Shown piece after piece: positions 48,262-57,285 of a stretch of 64,000 nucleotides of DNA. The first letter of the stretch is position 1. Every line of letters begins with the position of its first letter. A program made the position numbers and the translations under genes. The stretch is taken from positions 1,603,444 to 1,667,443 of the forward strand of contig NZ_LT906450.1 in the NCBI RefSeq assembly GCF_900187265.1, in the 5' to 3' direction. Origin of the DNA: Rhodococcus rhodochrous (GTDB lineage Bacteria > Actinomycetota > Actinomycetes > Mycobacteriales > Mycobacteriaceae). The notes under the pieces are model-generated. The model was not told the origin of the DNA, did not search any database, and worked only from the letters and a program-made list of their open reading frames with translations.

Positions 48262-49503
48262 ATGTTGTTCATCGGCGATGACTGGGCGGAAGGCCATCAC
48301 GACATCGAGGTCGAAGACGACGTCGGCCGCCGGTTGGCGCGGATACGGCTGCCCGAGGGCGTGGAGGGGCAGGCCCGATTGCACGAGATGGTGGCCGAAC
48401 ATCTCGGTCCTGACAGCACCGGCAGCAGTGACCTCCCCGAGGATGCAGTCGTGGTCGGGATCGAAACCGATCGTGGGGTGTGGGTGTCGGCGCTGCTCGC
48501 CTGCGGATACCAGGTCTATGCGATCAACCCGATGTCGGCGGCACCATATCGGGAACGGCACGGCACCTCGGGAACCAAATCCGACGCCGGCGACGCTCAC
48601 GTTCTCGCCGAGATCGTCCGGCTCGACCGCGGCCATCACCGCCAGATCGCAGGGGACTCCCCGCAGGTCGAAGCCCTGAAATTGCTTGCCCGGGCCCACC
48701 AAGGCCTGATCTGGGACCGGACCCGGCACCTGCAGCGGATGCGGTCGGCGCTCCGCGAGTACTTCCCGGCCGCATTGACCGCGTTCGACAACCTCGCCGC
48801 CCCGGACACCCTGGCATTGCTGCGCAAGGCTCCCGATCCGGATCGCGCAGCACGACTGACCACCGCGCAAATCACCGCGGAACTGGCCCGGGCGCATCGG
48901 CGCGGGGACCGCACCGCCACGGCCACCCGCATCCGCGATGCGCTGCGGGCACCGTCGCTGCGGCAGCCGGCTGCAATCGAACATGCCTACGAGGTCGTCG
49001 TGGCCGGACACGCGGGCATGCTCGAGCACCTGGCCGAGCAGATCGAGGAGCTCGAGCAGGAGGTCAAGCGCAGTTTTCATAGGCACCTGGCCGCTGAGAT
49101 CGTCCGCAGCTGTCCCGGACTGGGGGATGTCCTGGGCGCCCGGGTGCTGGCAGAATTCGGCGACGATCCGCACCGATACCGCAATGCCAAAGCCCGCAAG
49201 AACTACGCCGGGACCTCCCCGATTACCCGAGTATCAGGAAAGAGGAAGACGGTGTCGGCGAGCTACGCCCGCAACAAGCACCTGGCCGATGCGTGTCATC
49301 AGTGGGCGTTCTGCTCGATGAATACCTCACCGGGCGCACGGGCTTATTACGACGCTCTGCGGGCCCGGGAGGTCGGCCACCATGGCGCGCTTCGTTAACT
49401 CGGTAACCGGCTCGTCGGGATCCTCCACGGATGTCTCGAGACCGGCACGATCTACGACGAAAGCACCGCCTGGCCCCAAGTTCCCACACAAGCCGCGGTT
49501 TGA
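48262..49503 (+). pseudogene. IS110-family DEDD transposase with late nonsense codon
   Basis: The frame from ATG 48262 to 49398 encodes 378 residues: a RuvC-like DEDD domain (FIGDDWAEGHHDIEV, VVGIETDRGVWVSALLACGY, GTKSDAGDAHVLAEIVRLDR) and a Tnp_20 domain (RSCPGLGDVLGARVLAEFGD, YAGTSPITRVSGKRK). TAA at 49396 then interrupts a sequence that continues in frame for 34 more residues (LGNRLVGILHGCLETGTIYD and on) to TGA 49501, as in full-length relatives. The loss is small and after the catalytic residues, so partial function cannot be excluded. IS110 enzymes insert without target duplication, guided by an element-encoded RNA. Confidence 0.8.
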
Positions 49504-49918
49504 CAGCGCTCAGGGAAGATTCAGATGTGCTGCGCGGTGCGGTCGCCGACATCCGAGCCGCCGGATCCAACTTGTCCTCCCAATGCGGAGCCTTCCGTCG
49601 CCAGGTGCCGTGGACCCGTATCGAAGAACTACTCGCCGAGCGCGACCGAATTCGGAGGAAGGGGCGTCGGTGGTCGCTTTCCGGAAGCCGTCGGGGCGCC
49701 GCGGCGAGCGATTTCCGACGTGATGCTCCGCCGGCGGAGTAGGGCACGGTGCTTATCGTAGGTCGGGGGTTCGTGCGTTCCACGCGAGCCCCGGTGTTCG
49801 ATTCTTTGAGAGTATGGGACACGCTGCGCAGTAACAGTTCTCGCATCCGAAGCGATGCTGGAAGCGTGTCGTCTCGATATCTACTCGGTGACTGGGGAAG
49901 CTCGTCGCGCAGGGCCTA
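49504..49918. other. Intergenic or decayed stretch
   Basis: About 415 bases. Up to 49742 one plus-strand frame stays open (SDVLRGAVADIRAAG and EELLAERDRIRRKG look protein-like) but lacks a start and is not recognisable; it may be the remnant of a gene cut by the IS110 element. Nothing else supported. Confidence 0.35.
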
Positions 49919-50110
49919 TTGTCGCGGCGGGATATCCACAAGTTGTTCGACATCGGTCTTCTCGTCGTTGACGGTGTCGTCGACATCGCTGAAGAAGTTC
50001 GTGCTTATCCTGCCTACGAGGCGCTCTGCGGCCGCCGCGTGGATATCGAATTCGACCCGAGGCAGAGCGAGCGGGTGAGATTGCACCGGGAGCAATGGCG
50101 GAGTCGATGA
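49919..50110 (+). pseudogene. C-terminal fragment of an HNH endonuclease
   Basis: The frame reads RRDIHKLFDIGLLVVDGVVD and later EEVRAYPAYEALCGRRVDIE, ending RVRLHREQWRSR. This is the typical end of HNH restriction-type proteins, where an R-x-D-x-H-x-L-F-D segment follows the HNH core. The core itself is missing, and upstream sequence is out of frame, so this is a remnant. Confidence 0.6.
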
Positions 50111-50221
50111 AAAGGAAACGCGCGAATCGTGCTGCGGCTTCCTTCTAGAGAGCCCGAGTGCCTAGCGCTTCGGCCTACGGGTTTTACGGACCTTCGAAAA
50201 GTAGGCAGGAGATAGTAAGAG

Positions 50222-50980
50222 ATGGTGTTCGAGGTGCGCGCCAGCCATGCGGTGACCTCCACAGGGGTACGGGCGTGTGAGGTGCATCCCGACGTTTTCG
50301 TCGATGAAACGGGACGGGTGTTCTGGACAGGGGGTGGGGCGGCGAGAATTTGGCCGGACGTGCCGGTCGACGTTACCTCGATCGAGTCCGGAGAGGAAAA
50401 CGACATCTTCGTGGTCGAGGATGAAGTTGTCGAGGTTGCGGTCGACTGGGTCGAAATGCTCCGGGGTGACCGACAGGCCGAAGAGTGGATCGCGCAGCGG
50501 CGTCGCTGTCGCTGGTCTCTGCCGGCTGAGTCGGTGACGGACGCTCTCCTCGACGTCGAGGGTCGTTTGAGATCGCGGGATAAGCGAACGGTGGAGTTCG
50601 AGGTGCGGGCTTCCCTTTATCTCCGTTCAGGTCGTGAACTGGTGTGTGAGGTCTACCCTCACGTATTCGTCGTCAGCGGGGTGGCGCGATATCGCGGTAT
50701 GCCGGCATGGCTATGCAGCAACCCGGTGACATCGTCGCAGCGTTGCCTCCCGGTACTCAGAAGTGGATCCGGATCAGAGGTCTGCAGCAGGCTGCGGGCT
50801 GGGTGTCGACGGTGGCAAACATTGGGGACAGTTTCTGGCTCAAGCAGCACGGTGCCAAAAAGCGCTCTTCGGCACCGCCCATCGGTCCGGTGGGGCCGGC
50901 AGCTTCAGGGCGTCGGCGACTGGCGGGCTGATCGAGGATCCGGACGAACGCCGGGGGCGTTCGCTGCCGGAACCGACTGA
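50222..50980 (+). CDS. Unknown protein with two related N-terminal segments
   Basis: 252 residues from ATG 50222. Two segments resemble each other: VFEVRASHAVTSTGVRACEV-HPDVFVD near residue 2 and VEFEVRASLYLRSGRELVCE-VYPHVFVV near residue 123, about 120 residues apart, suggesting a tandem duplication of a small domain. After residue 155 the frame becomes less protein-like (many Ser/Arg), while another frame from ATG 50707 (MAMQQPGDIVAALPPGTQKW, then WVSTVANIGDSFWLKQHGAK, ending 50931) looks better. So a frameshift around 50690, or two overlapping genes, is likely. No family is recognised. Confidence 0.45.
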   Translation: MVFEVRASHAVTSTGVRACEVHPDVFVDETGRVFWTGGGAARIWPDVPVDVTSIESGEENDIFVVEDEVVEVAVDWVEMLRGDRQAEEWIAQRRRCRWSLPAESVTDALLDVEGRLRSRDKRTVEFEVRASLYLRSGRELVCEVYPHVFVVSGVARYRGMPAWLCSNPVTSSQRCLPVLRSGSGSEVCSRLRAGCRRWQTLGTVSGSSSTVPKSALRHRPSVRWGRQLQGVGDWRADRGSGRTPGAFAAGTD

Positions 50981-51017
50981 ACAGCTTGCGACACGACCGG
51001 AGTCGTCCGTTGCCCCC

Positions 51018-51788
51018 TCATGCCGCCTGACGTGCTCGGCAGGGACACCTCACCGCCCTGCCGTGCGCGTCGTCCGGTAGCCACCCGTACTCGTCGCACG
51101 CACTGCACTTCGCCGGTCGGATCCGTGGAACGGACAGTCCCTGCCATATCGGTAGCCACGCGTGCGCGTACCGCATCGGATCGCTGGGCCGGTGCGCTGC
51201 CTTCGCTGCGGCCACCAGCGTCGGGACACCGTGCGTTGAGATCAACGCTTCGATCGTGGCTACGGCATCCGGCTTGAGGTACGCGAATGTTGCTGTCAGC
51301 CCGGATTGCTTGCATGCCGCCGACAACCGGGCGACCTCGGGACTGTGCGATGCGTTCGAGACCTGGGACGTGCGGTTGGTTTCCGTCCTTGGTGAATCAG
51401 TACTTAAAAGACAGCCTGGTTCTCCGACGTCCGCGCTGCCGCGGGTCGGATTTTCAGGCCCCGGCTGGACGTGCGGCTCCTCGTAGATCGTCTGAATGGT
51501 GATCCACTGGCCGCGCTCGTTCTGGATCTTCTCGCGGATCAGGTAGCCGAGCTCGGCGAGCTCACGAAGGGCAGAGCGGATGGCGTCGCGGCCTTCCTTC
51601 GGCGACTGGCCGGCGATCGAGTCGGATCGGGTACGCCAGTCGTCCGGCTTGGACAGCAACCAGATGAGAACACCGCGTGCTCGGAAGGACAGGCGCTCGT
51701 CGTTGATGCCGGCGTTGCTGAGGATGGTGAAGTTGCTGGCCAGGCGCGGTCCACGACGCACGCCGCCAGCCAGGGTATTCTGGCCCAC
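51018..51788 (-). CDS. Winged-helix protein with C-terminal zinc-finger-like cysteines
   Basis: 256 residues. An N-terminal winged helix-turn-helix (NDERLSFRARGVLIWLLSKP, then GRDAIRSALRELAELGYLIR) resembles the replication-initiation or helix-turn-helix proteins common on actinobacterial phages and plasmids. A Pro/Ser linker leads to a second helical domain (VATIEALISTHGVPTLVAAA) and a C-terminal CSACDEYGW...CPCR cluster that could bind zinc. It may be a plasmid or prophage replication or regulatory protein left by an integrated element. It ends the cluster before the Hsp70 operon and is transcribed in the same direction, 240 bases downstream. Confidence 0.7.
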   Translation of the reverse strand: MGQNTLAGGVRRGPRLASNFTILSNAGINDERLSFRARGVLIWLLSKPDDWRTRSDSIAGQSPKEGRDAIRSALRELAELGYLIREKIQNERGQWITIQTIYEEPHVQPGPENPTRGSADVGEPGCLLSTDSPRTETNRTSQVSNASHSPEVARLSAACKQSGLTATFAYLKPDAVATIEALISTHGVPTLVAAAKAAHRPSDPMRYAHAWLPIWQGLSVPRIRPAKCSACDEYGWLPDDAHGRAVRCPCRARQAA

Positions 51789-51968
51789 GTTCGACTCCCT
51801 ATAAGTCGGACATCCGGCCCGTCGGGAGTTGCCGCTCCTGGCGGGCCTTCTTCACTTGTGAGGTCACGCGGATCGGTGACGATCTCGAGATCTTGTCATC
51901 ACTCGAACAAGTGTGCAAGAGAATTCTTGAAAGTCGCTCAGCGTCAAGAATACTCCCGACGAACCAAT

Positions 51969-52024
51969 GCATCCGGCCGCGGAGGGTTGGCGTCATTGCT
52001 GACCAGCCCGCCGCGGCCGGATGC
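51969..52024 (-). terminator. Large inverted repeat just after the Hsp70 gene
   Basis: GCATCCGGCCGCGG (51969-51982) and CCGCGGCCGGATGC (52011-52024) are perfect 14-base complements around a 28-base spacer, beginning 4 bases beyond the Hsp70 stop. No T-run follows on the minus strand; it may be a terminator of the four-gene operon or an operator for the winged-helix gene downstream. Confidence 0.6.
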
Positions 52025-52027
52025 CGA

Positions 52028-53791
52028 TTATTTGGATCCGCAGCGACACTCAGGATCGTTCGACCGACGCTTACATACCCCGCAGGGCTGGTAGTAGAGG
52101 CGTTCGTCGACCTGGACCTGCGGAGGATTCTTCGCGCGACTGAAGTACGTCGAGTTGTATGTGTACAGCAGCTCGCCGGGCACGTACGAGTCATCCTTCT
52201 TATCAGCGATGTTGGCGCGGATCACGACCGCACCACGCTCAGAAGCTTCTTCCCTGGCCTCTACCGGCGGACCCGGATCGTCTGCAATTCCGGACACCGC
52301 ACTTGCCGAGCCAAGGGAGATGCCGAACTCCAGATCGTGGAGTGACACCGTCTCGGGGACTTTTCGCAGCTCTGATCTTCCGGTCGCATGCAGCACGCCG
52401 TCGGCATCGACGACAGTTCGTAGCGTCAAGCGCTCGATGAAAGGCCTCGCATGCTTGTCGACATCGATACTGAGGTTCCCAAGTTCGTCGCGGGGATCCG
52501 ACCGCTGCGCATTGCCCCCTGGACGGCTCGGGGTGCAGAACTGGAACTTGGCATGGCCGTCCCGAGGATCAGCGCAGTACAGCTCCACGGCATTGCCCGA
52601 CAGTTCCTGTCCTTCGAACGGCACCTGAGTACCGGCGCGTAGCAACCGATGATAGGAACCACGAGCCAAGCGAACCTCGATGTCCTTCGCCAACTGCAGC
52701 TGCTGCCGGTCGTAGGCGATCCACGCTGCGCCCTGAGCGATGAGCGTGCCGCTGTTCTTCGAAACTTCGACGCGGTGTGCCCCGAAGAACTCCCTGAGTC
52801 GAGCTGCGATCGCCGGCATCCTGGACATGCCCCCGGTGACCAGGCATAGCGCGACCTGCGAGTCGCTGATATGCGCCGCATCCAGCAGGGAGACCACATG
52901 GTCCATTGCTCGATCGATGAGCGGCTTCGAGATGGTCTCGAGGTCGGATCGGGTCACTTGGTGCATCAACGCGGCTCCAGTGTCCGGATTGAAGTTCCGG
53001 ATGTAGAGCGTTGCAGATTCTTCCTCGGACAGCGCAATTTTCAGATTCTCACACTTGTGGCGAAGCTGTCGTCGACGATCTGGGTCCACATCACCAGGCT
53101 CGTCGGTGGCGTGCATGAGCACCCAGTTCCGAAGAGCGTCATCGAAGATGTCGCCACCCAATGCGCCGGTGCCACTGTTCTGGAGCTGGACGACCCGCCC
53201 GTCTTCGAGTCGACACAACGTGAGGTCGAAAGTGCCGCCACCCCAGTCGACTACCAGGATGTTCTTCCGGTCGAATCGGCGGACAAAATCAGTTCCCAGT
53301 TTGGGTCGGAAGTGTCCGTAAAGCGCTGCGAACGGTTCGTGGACGAACTGGACGACTCGAATCCCTGCGCGGGCGTATGCCTCGCGCAGTGCGCGACGAC
53401 GGTGGCCATTCATATCGACCGGGATCGTCGCGACAGCGTCCGAAATGGTGGATAAGAATCCGGGATTTCTGGTGGAAGCGAGAGCGCGGTCCTTCACGTG
53501 CTCGATGACATCGTGCGCCACGTCGACCGGGCTCATCTCGACCCCACCTACCGTGATGGTCTCGTCACCCAGATATGTCTTGGGCGACTTCACGAAATCG
53601 CCGTGTACTCCGAGGCCGCTGGCGTCCAGGGCAAGTTTGGCCTCTTCGCCGACCAACTTCTGGACGCCCTCGTACTTCACAATCGAAGGCGTCGGTTGCC
53701 CCTGGTCATCGAGAAGTTCATGGACCTTCTCCGAGTCGACAACGCACACCAAGCTGTTCGTAGTGCCGAAGTCGAAACCTACAACAGTCAT
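52028..53791 (-). CDS. Hsp70/DnaK paralogue with cysteine-rich tail
   Basis: 587 residues. The actin-like ATPase domain is complete: GFDFGTTNSLVCVVD (phosphate 1) at residue 4, AVATIPVDMNGHRRRALREA, FVHEPFAALYGHF, ILVVDWGGGTFDLTLC (phosphate 2) near 188 and LVTGGMSRMPAIAARLREFF (adenosine) near 315. The substrate-binding part is shorter and more divergent than in DnaK, and there is no lid or EEVD-like end; instead the protein finishes CGVCKRRSNDPECRCGSK, a C-x2-C...C-x-C cluster likely to bind zinc. So this is a specialised Hsp70, not the housekeeping chaperone. Its start is 9 bases after the stop of the preceding disordered protein, the last gene of a four-gene operon. Confidence 0.88.
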   Translation of the reverse strand: MTVVGFDFGTTNSLVCVVDSEKVHELLDDQGQPTPSIVKYEGVQKLVGEEAKLALDASGLGVHGDFVKSPKTYLGDETITVGGVEMSPVDVAHDVIEHVKDRALASTRNPGFLSTISDAVATIPVDMNGHRRRALREAYARAGIRVVQFVHEPFAALYGHFRPKLGTDFVRRFDRKNILVVDWGGGTFDLTLCRLEDGRVVQLQNSGTGALGGDIFDDALRNWVLMHATDEPGDVDPDRRRQLRHKCENLKIALSEEESATLYIRNFNPDTGAALMHQVTRSDLETISKPLIDRAMDHVVSLLDAAHISDSQVALCLVTGGMSRMPAIAARLREFFGAHRVEVSKNSGTLIAQGAAWIAYDRQQLQLAKDIEVRLARGSYHRLLRAGTQVPFEGQELSGNAVELYCADPRDGHAKFQFCTPSRPGGNAQRSDPRDELGNLSIDVDKHARPFIERLTLRTVVDADGVLHATGRSELRKVPETVSLHDLEFGISLGSASAVSGIADDPGPPVEAREEASERGAVVIRANIADKKDDSYVPGELLYTYNSTYFSRAKNPPQVQVDERLYYQPCGVCKRRSNDPECRCGSK

Positions 53792-53800
53792 ACTGTGTCC

Positions 53801-56113
53801 CTACTTGTCCTCTACCGCGTCGGGCTGGAGGGCATTCAAGCCCTTCCGGAACTTGATCACCGAGCGAGACACGAATTCGTCGGTGACTTGGGTATGTCCG
53901 TGCTTGAGAGCATCGAGTGCGTCTTCGAGTACCTCGATCTGATCGGCGATCAGCTTCGCCGTGTCAACTCGAAGAATCTCGAACGAGTTCGTGGAGCTCA
54001 TTCGTTCACTTCTGCGCGCGTTGACTTCTTCGTCGAGAGCTGCGCGGACCCCTGACAACTCGAGTTCGAGTTCCTTCACTCGACCGCGAACGGTCGCCAG
54101 TTCGTCCATGAGCCGCGCATTCTCGGCGTGGGCGATGTCGACTCGGGCAAGTGCGGAATCGCGCTCCGATTCGACTGCACGAATACGCTCGCGCGCAGAG
54201 CCAACGATTACCGCTGCCGCTCGGCGCGTGCTCTTCGGGATCGTCGCGAGCTTCTCTCGATCAGCCGTCGTACCGGACTGAACAGACGGGGCATCCCAGA
54301 CCTCGTCTGCCAGTGCGTCGATGTACTGCGAGAGATCCCATTGTGCGGCGGAACCGGCAAGAAGGACCACAATGTGAACGGCGTTGTCCTGCAATGCCTG
54401 CAAGGTGGGTGCCTTCAACGACTCTCGCCCGTCGAATGGACGGCCCACGAGGTTCTCGACCCGTACGACGGTCTGTGAAAGCGTCTCCGTATCGGCCGTT
54501 TCGGTGCGGAGTAGTTCCACTCGGTCCTGGAGCGGTTCGTCGCCGATGAACGCTGGGTGCTGTGTCAGGATTCGGGCTGCCAGCTCTGCAATATTCTTCC
54601 GCGCTGTACCGCTCAGCTCCGATTTCTCGGTTGTGAGTAGCAACGCGAGGGCGGTCGCGAGCTTGGTGTCGCGCGCAGCGACGGCTGCGATACGGTCCTG
54701 AAGCGGCGTCAAGTCGATCGGCTTGGCGACAGCGATGCGTGCGGGAGTGCTCCGTCGCATCTCGAACGGTTTGAGGTCGCCGTCGAGTTCCTCGAGGTAT
54801 CGGAGAAAGTCACTGAACGATTCGACAGCATCGAGCGTCAGTTTCTCAGCGGCCTCGCTCGGAGCAGACGCGACGTCGGTCGGCTTCTGGTTGGGCTCGG
54901 ATGCTCCCACCTCGACGACTGGCAGCGGGTCATCCGTCGGATTGGTCGCCGGCGCACCGGAGGCCTCCTCAGTCGGTTCCGCGTCAACTTTCTCGGTTTC
55001 CGAGGCGCCCTCATCGTTACTCGAGCTCGCTACGGAAGCTGCTGTCTCGTCGGTTGACGGAGCGACGGCGGTCGCTTTGCTGTTCGGAACCGAGGTGGCC
55101 ACGTAGTCGGCCGGCTCGGATCCTTCGGCAACCGGTTCCGTTGTGGCGGTTGTGTCGCCTTCCGGAACCTCGATTTCGGAGTCCGTGCCTGTAGCTTTGT
55201 CCAGGGTGCGCTCGGCGTTGACCACGTCGGAGGACGGCGACGTCGTCTCAACAGCGGGAGACTGCTCGTCTACTGTGACTAGCGAGACGGCATGTGTTGG
55301 TTCGGAAACCAACTCTGGTGCGGCCGATTCTTCGCCGGCTTCAGTGACTGGCGAGAAGGGAGTGGCGACTCCCACCTCCGCAACCTCGGTGGTCTCGGAT
55401 TGCGTGGATGTTGTTTCGTCCGACGACGCCGGGGCGTCCGTCGGCTCTGTATGCGGCGATGCCGCCGACACCTCCGACGAGGGACCCGTCATCGTGATTT
55501 CGACTTCCGCCACGGCAGGAGTCGGTCCAGCAACGGACCTGTGCTCGGCCGACTCTCCGTCGGTTTCGGTGCCTTTGACGGGGTGCTGGACGTCAGCGCG
55601 TTTGCTGATGTCTCCCACGGGGGTGTATCGGCGATTCTGGTTGTCCTTGCGTCGGCGCCGGCCCGGCCCGAGAGCGTTGGTTCGAGGTTCTCGGTCGGCG
55701 GAACGGTCGGTTCCAGGAAGACCGGAGGAGCTGGCCGCGGCCGAGGGCTTCGATTTGTTCCTGTGGTTCGGCCGTTGGCGCCTGTCCTCGCCGTTTCCGC
55801 GGGGACCGGCTGTCCCGTTGTCGGGACGGCTCCCGTGCGGCTGTTCGACGTTTCGCTGTTCCTTCGCGGAGTAGGAGTGCTTGTCGGAGTGTTTGCGCTG
55901 GTGGTGCCCGCCGGAGTGCGTCGCTCCGTGCTTCTTGACGGTTCGCTTGGCGCGTTGGCCTGCCCCTTGACGTTGGGCATCCTGCGATTCGGCGTGCTGT
56001 CGTCCGTCGTGCTCGCCTTTCCGCTCGCCGGAGCGGCCTTCGTTGTCTTGCGGCTGTGCGTGATTCGCATTCCGCCGCTTACGGGAGTGGTTGTTGCCGG
56101 AGCCGTGTTCCAT
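53801..56113 (-). CDS. Disordered/coiled-coil protein, GrpE-like position before Hsp70
   Basis: 770 residues if started at ATG 56113 (AAGGA five bases upstream), or 563 from ATG 55492, which overlaps the upstream stop as ATGA. The first 200 residues are Arg/Lys/His/Gly-rich and disordered; residues about 205-445 are acidic, Thr/Ser/Glu/Ala-rich and also disordered. The folded part (about 445-770) is helical: FSDFLRYLEELDGDLKPFEM, TPLQDRIAAVAARDTKLATA, then a clear coiled coil (ESERDSALARVDIAHAENAR onward, LKELELELSG-like heptads) and a final helical segment ending in AVEDK. No family is known to me. Directly followed by the Hsp70 paralogue, so a nucleotide-exchange or adaptor role is conceivable. 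Confidence 0.75.
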   Translation of the reverse strand: MEHGSGNNHSRKRRNANHAQPQDNEGRSGERKGEHDGRQHAESQDAQRQGAGQRAKRTVKKHGATHSGGHHQRKHSDKHSYSAKEQRNVEQPHGSRPDNGTAGPRGNGEDRRQRPNHRNKSKPSAAASSSGLPGTDRSADREPRTNALGPGRRRRKDNQNRRYTPVGDISKRADVQHPVKGTETDGESAEHRSVAGPTPAVAEVEITMTGPSSEVSAASPHTEPTDAPASSDETTSTQSETTEVAEVGVATPFSPVTEAGEESAAPELVSEPTHAVSLVTVDEQSPAVETTSPSSDVVNAERTLDKATGTDSEIEVPEGDTTATTEPVAEGSEPADYVATSVPNSKATAVAPSTDETAASVASSSNDEGASETEKVDAEPTEEASGAPATNPTDDPLPVVEVGASEPNQKPTDVASAPSEAAEKLTLDAVESFSDFLRYLEELDGDLKPFEMRRSTPARIAVAKPIDLTPLQDRIAAVAARDTKLATALALLLTTEKSELSGTARKNIAELAARILTQHPAFIGDEPLQDRVELLRTETADTETLSQTVVRVENLVGRPFDGRESLKAPTLQALQDNAVHIVVLLAGSAAQWDLSQYIDALADEVWDAPSVQSGTTADREKLATIPKSTRRAAAVIVGSARERIRAVESERDSALARVDIAHAENARLMDELATVRGRVKELELELSGVRAALDEEVNARRSERMSSTNSFEILRVDTAKLIADQIEVLEDALDALKHGHTQVTDEFVSRSVIKFRKGLNALQPDAVEDK

Positions 56114-57207
56114 GGGGGTCCTTCATCGGTAATGCAATCCAAACGGGCGTTCACCCAATGGTCGGGCAGACCATTCTTACTACCCGCGCGTACGAGCGGT
56201 GCGGCGCGGGGGTCTCCTGTCGCCAGATGATGTTCCGTGATGAAGAGCGCTGCCTTGGTCAGGTCGTATCCGTCCACCGTCGCAAGGTCGAAGTTGGAGA
56301 CCTCCGCAGAGCTTGCGCTGGACAACGGGAGACTGCACAACTTGATGAGATCTCGGGTCCGATCATCCGCGAGCAACTGTTCGAGGTGTGAAGGTGTGCC
56401 GGGAATCTCGATCAAGTCTGCTGGGGTCGTCCGGACCGTCAGCATCCGGCCCAGGCGTTCCGCAACCATCCCAAGGTGTGGGCTGAGGGCGCGATGCGCG
56501 GCCTCACCGAACTGATTGAAGTGGAACGAGATCAGGCTGGTGACGGCCAGGGAAGCCGGGCGGTGGAGGTCGCGCAGCATGTCGGCAGCCTTGTTGAGCT
56601 TTTCACGATTTCGGACCTCGGCTGTGGCGTCGAGGACCTGCCCGCGCCCTGCGAGCCAATAGAGGTACTCGGTAATTCCTCCGGCGTAGTTCCGGGCTGT
56701 CGGGAAGGCGAGAGTCCGCTCGAAAAATGCGTTGATCGAACTCGAGTTGACAACTCCGTCTGCGATGAAGCGAGCAAGCTCCTCCTCTACGCCGCGAAGA
56801 TCCGCTTCCTCAGCGATAGCGAAGTCGAACTCGTATTCTCTCTGCGACCGGTCGTTGCCCAGTCGCACTTCGACTATCCCTCGATCGACGGACAGAAGAC
56901 GACCGACCTCGTCAGGGTCGACGTCGATTCCGTTCAGGTGTGCCCTCGTGCAGTTCGTGAGCGACCAGTCCGCCGGGTCGGTTCGGACCTGAACCAGCTC
57001 CCGTCTGTTCCCGCACGGTCTTCCTCTCAGGAGCAGAACGGGGTGAGCAACGGGATGTGCCACGAACACGTGCTCCCGCAGGTCTGCGAGCGTAGTGAAG
57101 GTTGCGTGGCAGTCGGAGCACGGCAGCGCCGGTGGTGTTACAGGGCGAGGAGGAGCTGCGTACAGCTCCTCATGGAAGTCCGCGTATCCGGAAGACCAAT
57201 GGGCCAA
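55489..57207 (-). CDS. C2H2 zinc-finger protein of unknown function
   Basis: 572 residues. Near residue 29 it has CSDCHATFTTLADLREHVFV followed by AH, i.e. C-x2-C-x12-H-x4-H, a classical C2H2 finger, rare in bacteria. Next comes a strand-rich domain (ELVQVRTDPADWSLTNCTRA, VDRGIVEVRLGNDRSQREYE), then a helical domain (residues about 130-360: NREKLNKAADMLRDLHRPAS, LEQLLADDRTRDLIKLCSLP). From about residue 365 the sequence is Thr/Pro/Ser/Arg-rich and disordered; this last 200 residues overlaps the next gene in another frame for 625 bases. The gene starts 78 bases after the stop of the giant helicase and belongs to the same operon. Function unknown; nucleic-acid or protein recognition is likely for the finger. 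Confidence 0.75.
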   Translation of the reverse strand: MAHWSSGYADFHEELYAAPPRPVTPPALPCSDCHATFTTLADLREHVFVAHPVAHPVLLLRGRPCGNRRELVQVRTDPADWSLTNCTRAHLNGIDVDPDEVGRLLSVDRGIVEVRLGNDRSQREYEFDFAIAEEADLRGVEEELARFIADGVVNSSSINAFFERTLAFPTARNYAGGITEYLYWLAGRGQVLDATAEVRNREKLNKAADMLRDLHRPASLAVTSLISFHFNQFGEAAHRALSPHLGMVAERLGRMLTVRTTPADLIEIPGTPSHLEQLLADDRTRDLIKLCSLPLSSASSAEVSNFDLATVDGYDLTKAALFITEHHLATGDPRAAPLVRAGSKNGLPDHWVNARLDCITDEGPPWNTAPATTTPVSGGMRITHSRKTTKAAPASGKASTTDDSTPNRRMPNVKGQANAPSEPSRSTERRTPAGTTSANTPTSTPTPRRNSETSNSRTGAVPTTGQPVPAETARTGANGRTTGTNRSPRPRPAPPVFLEPTVPPTENLEPTLSGRAGADARTTRIADTPPWETSANALTSSTPSKAPKPTESRPSTGPLLDRLLPWRKSKSR

Positions 57208-57285
57208 AGGTTGATCCTGTCTACGTCAAATCCGATTGGAATTACTCGACATTCGGGGACGCTCCCCGCATGCACAGGACTGCAC

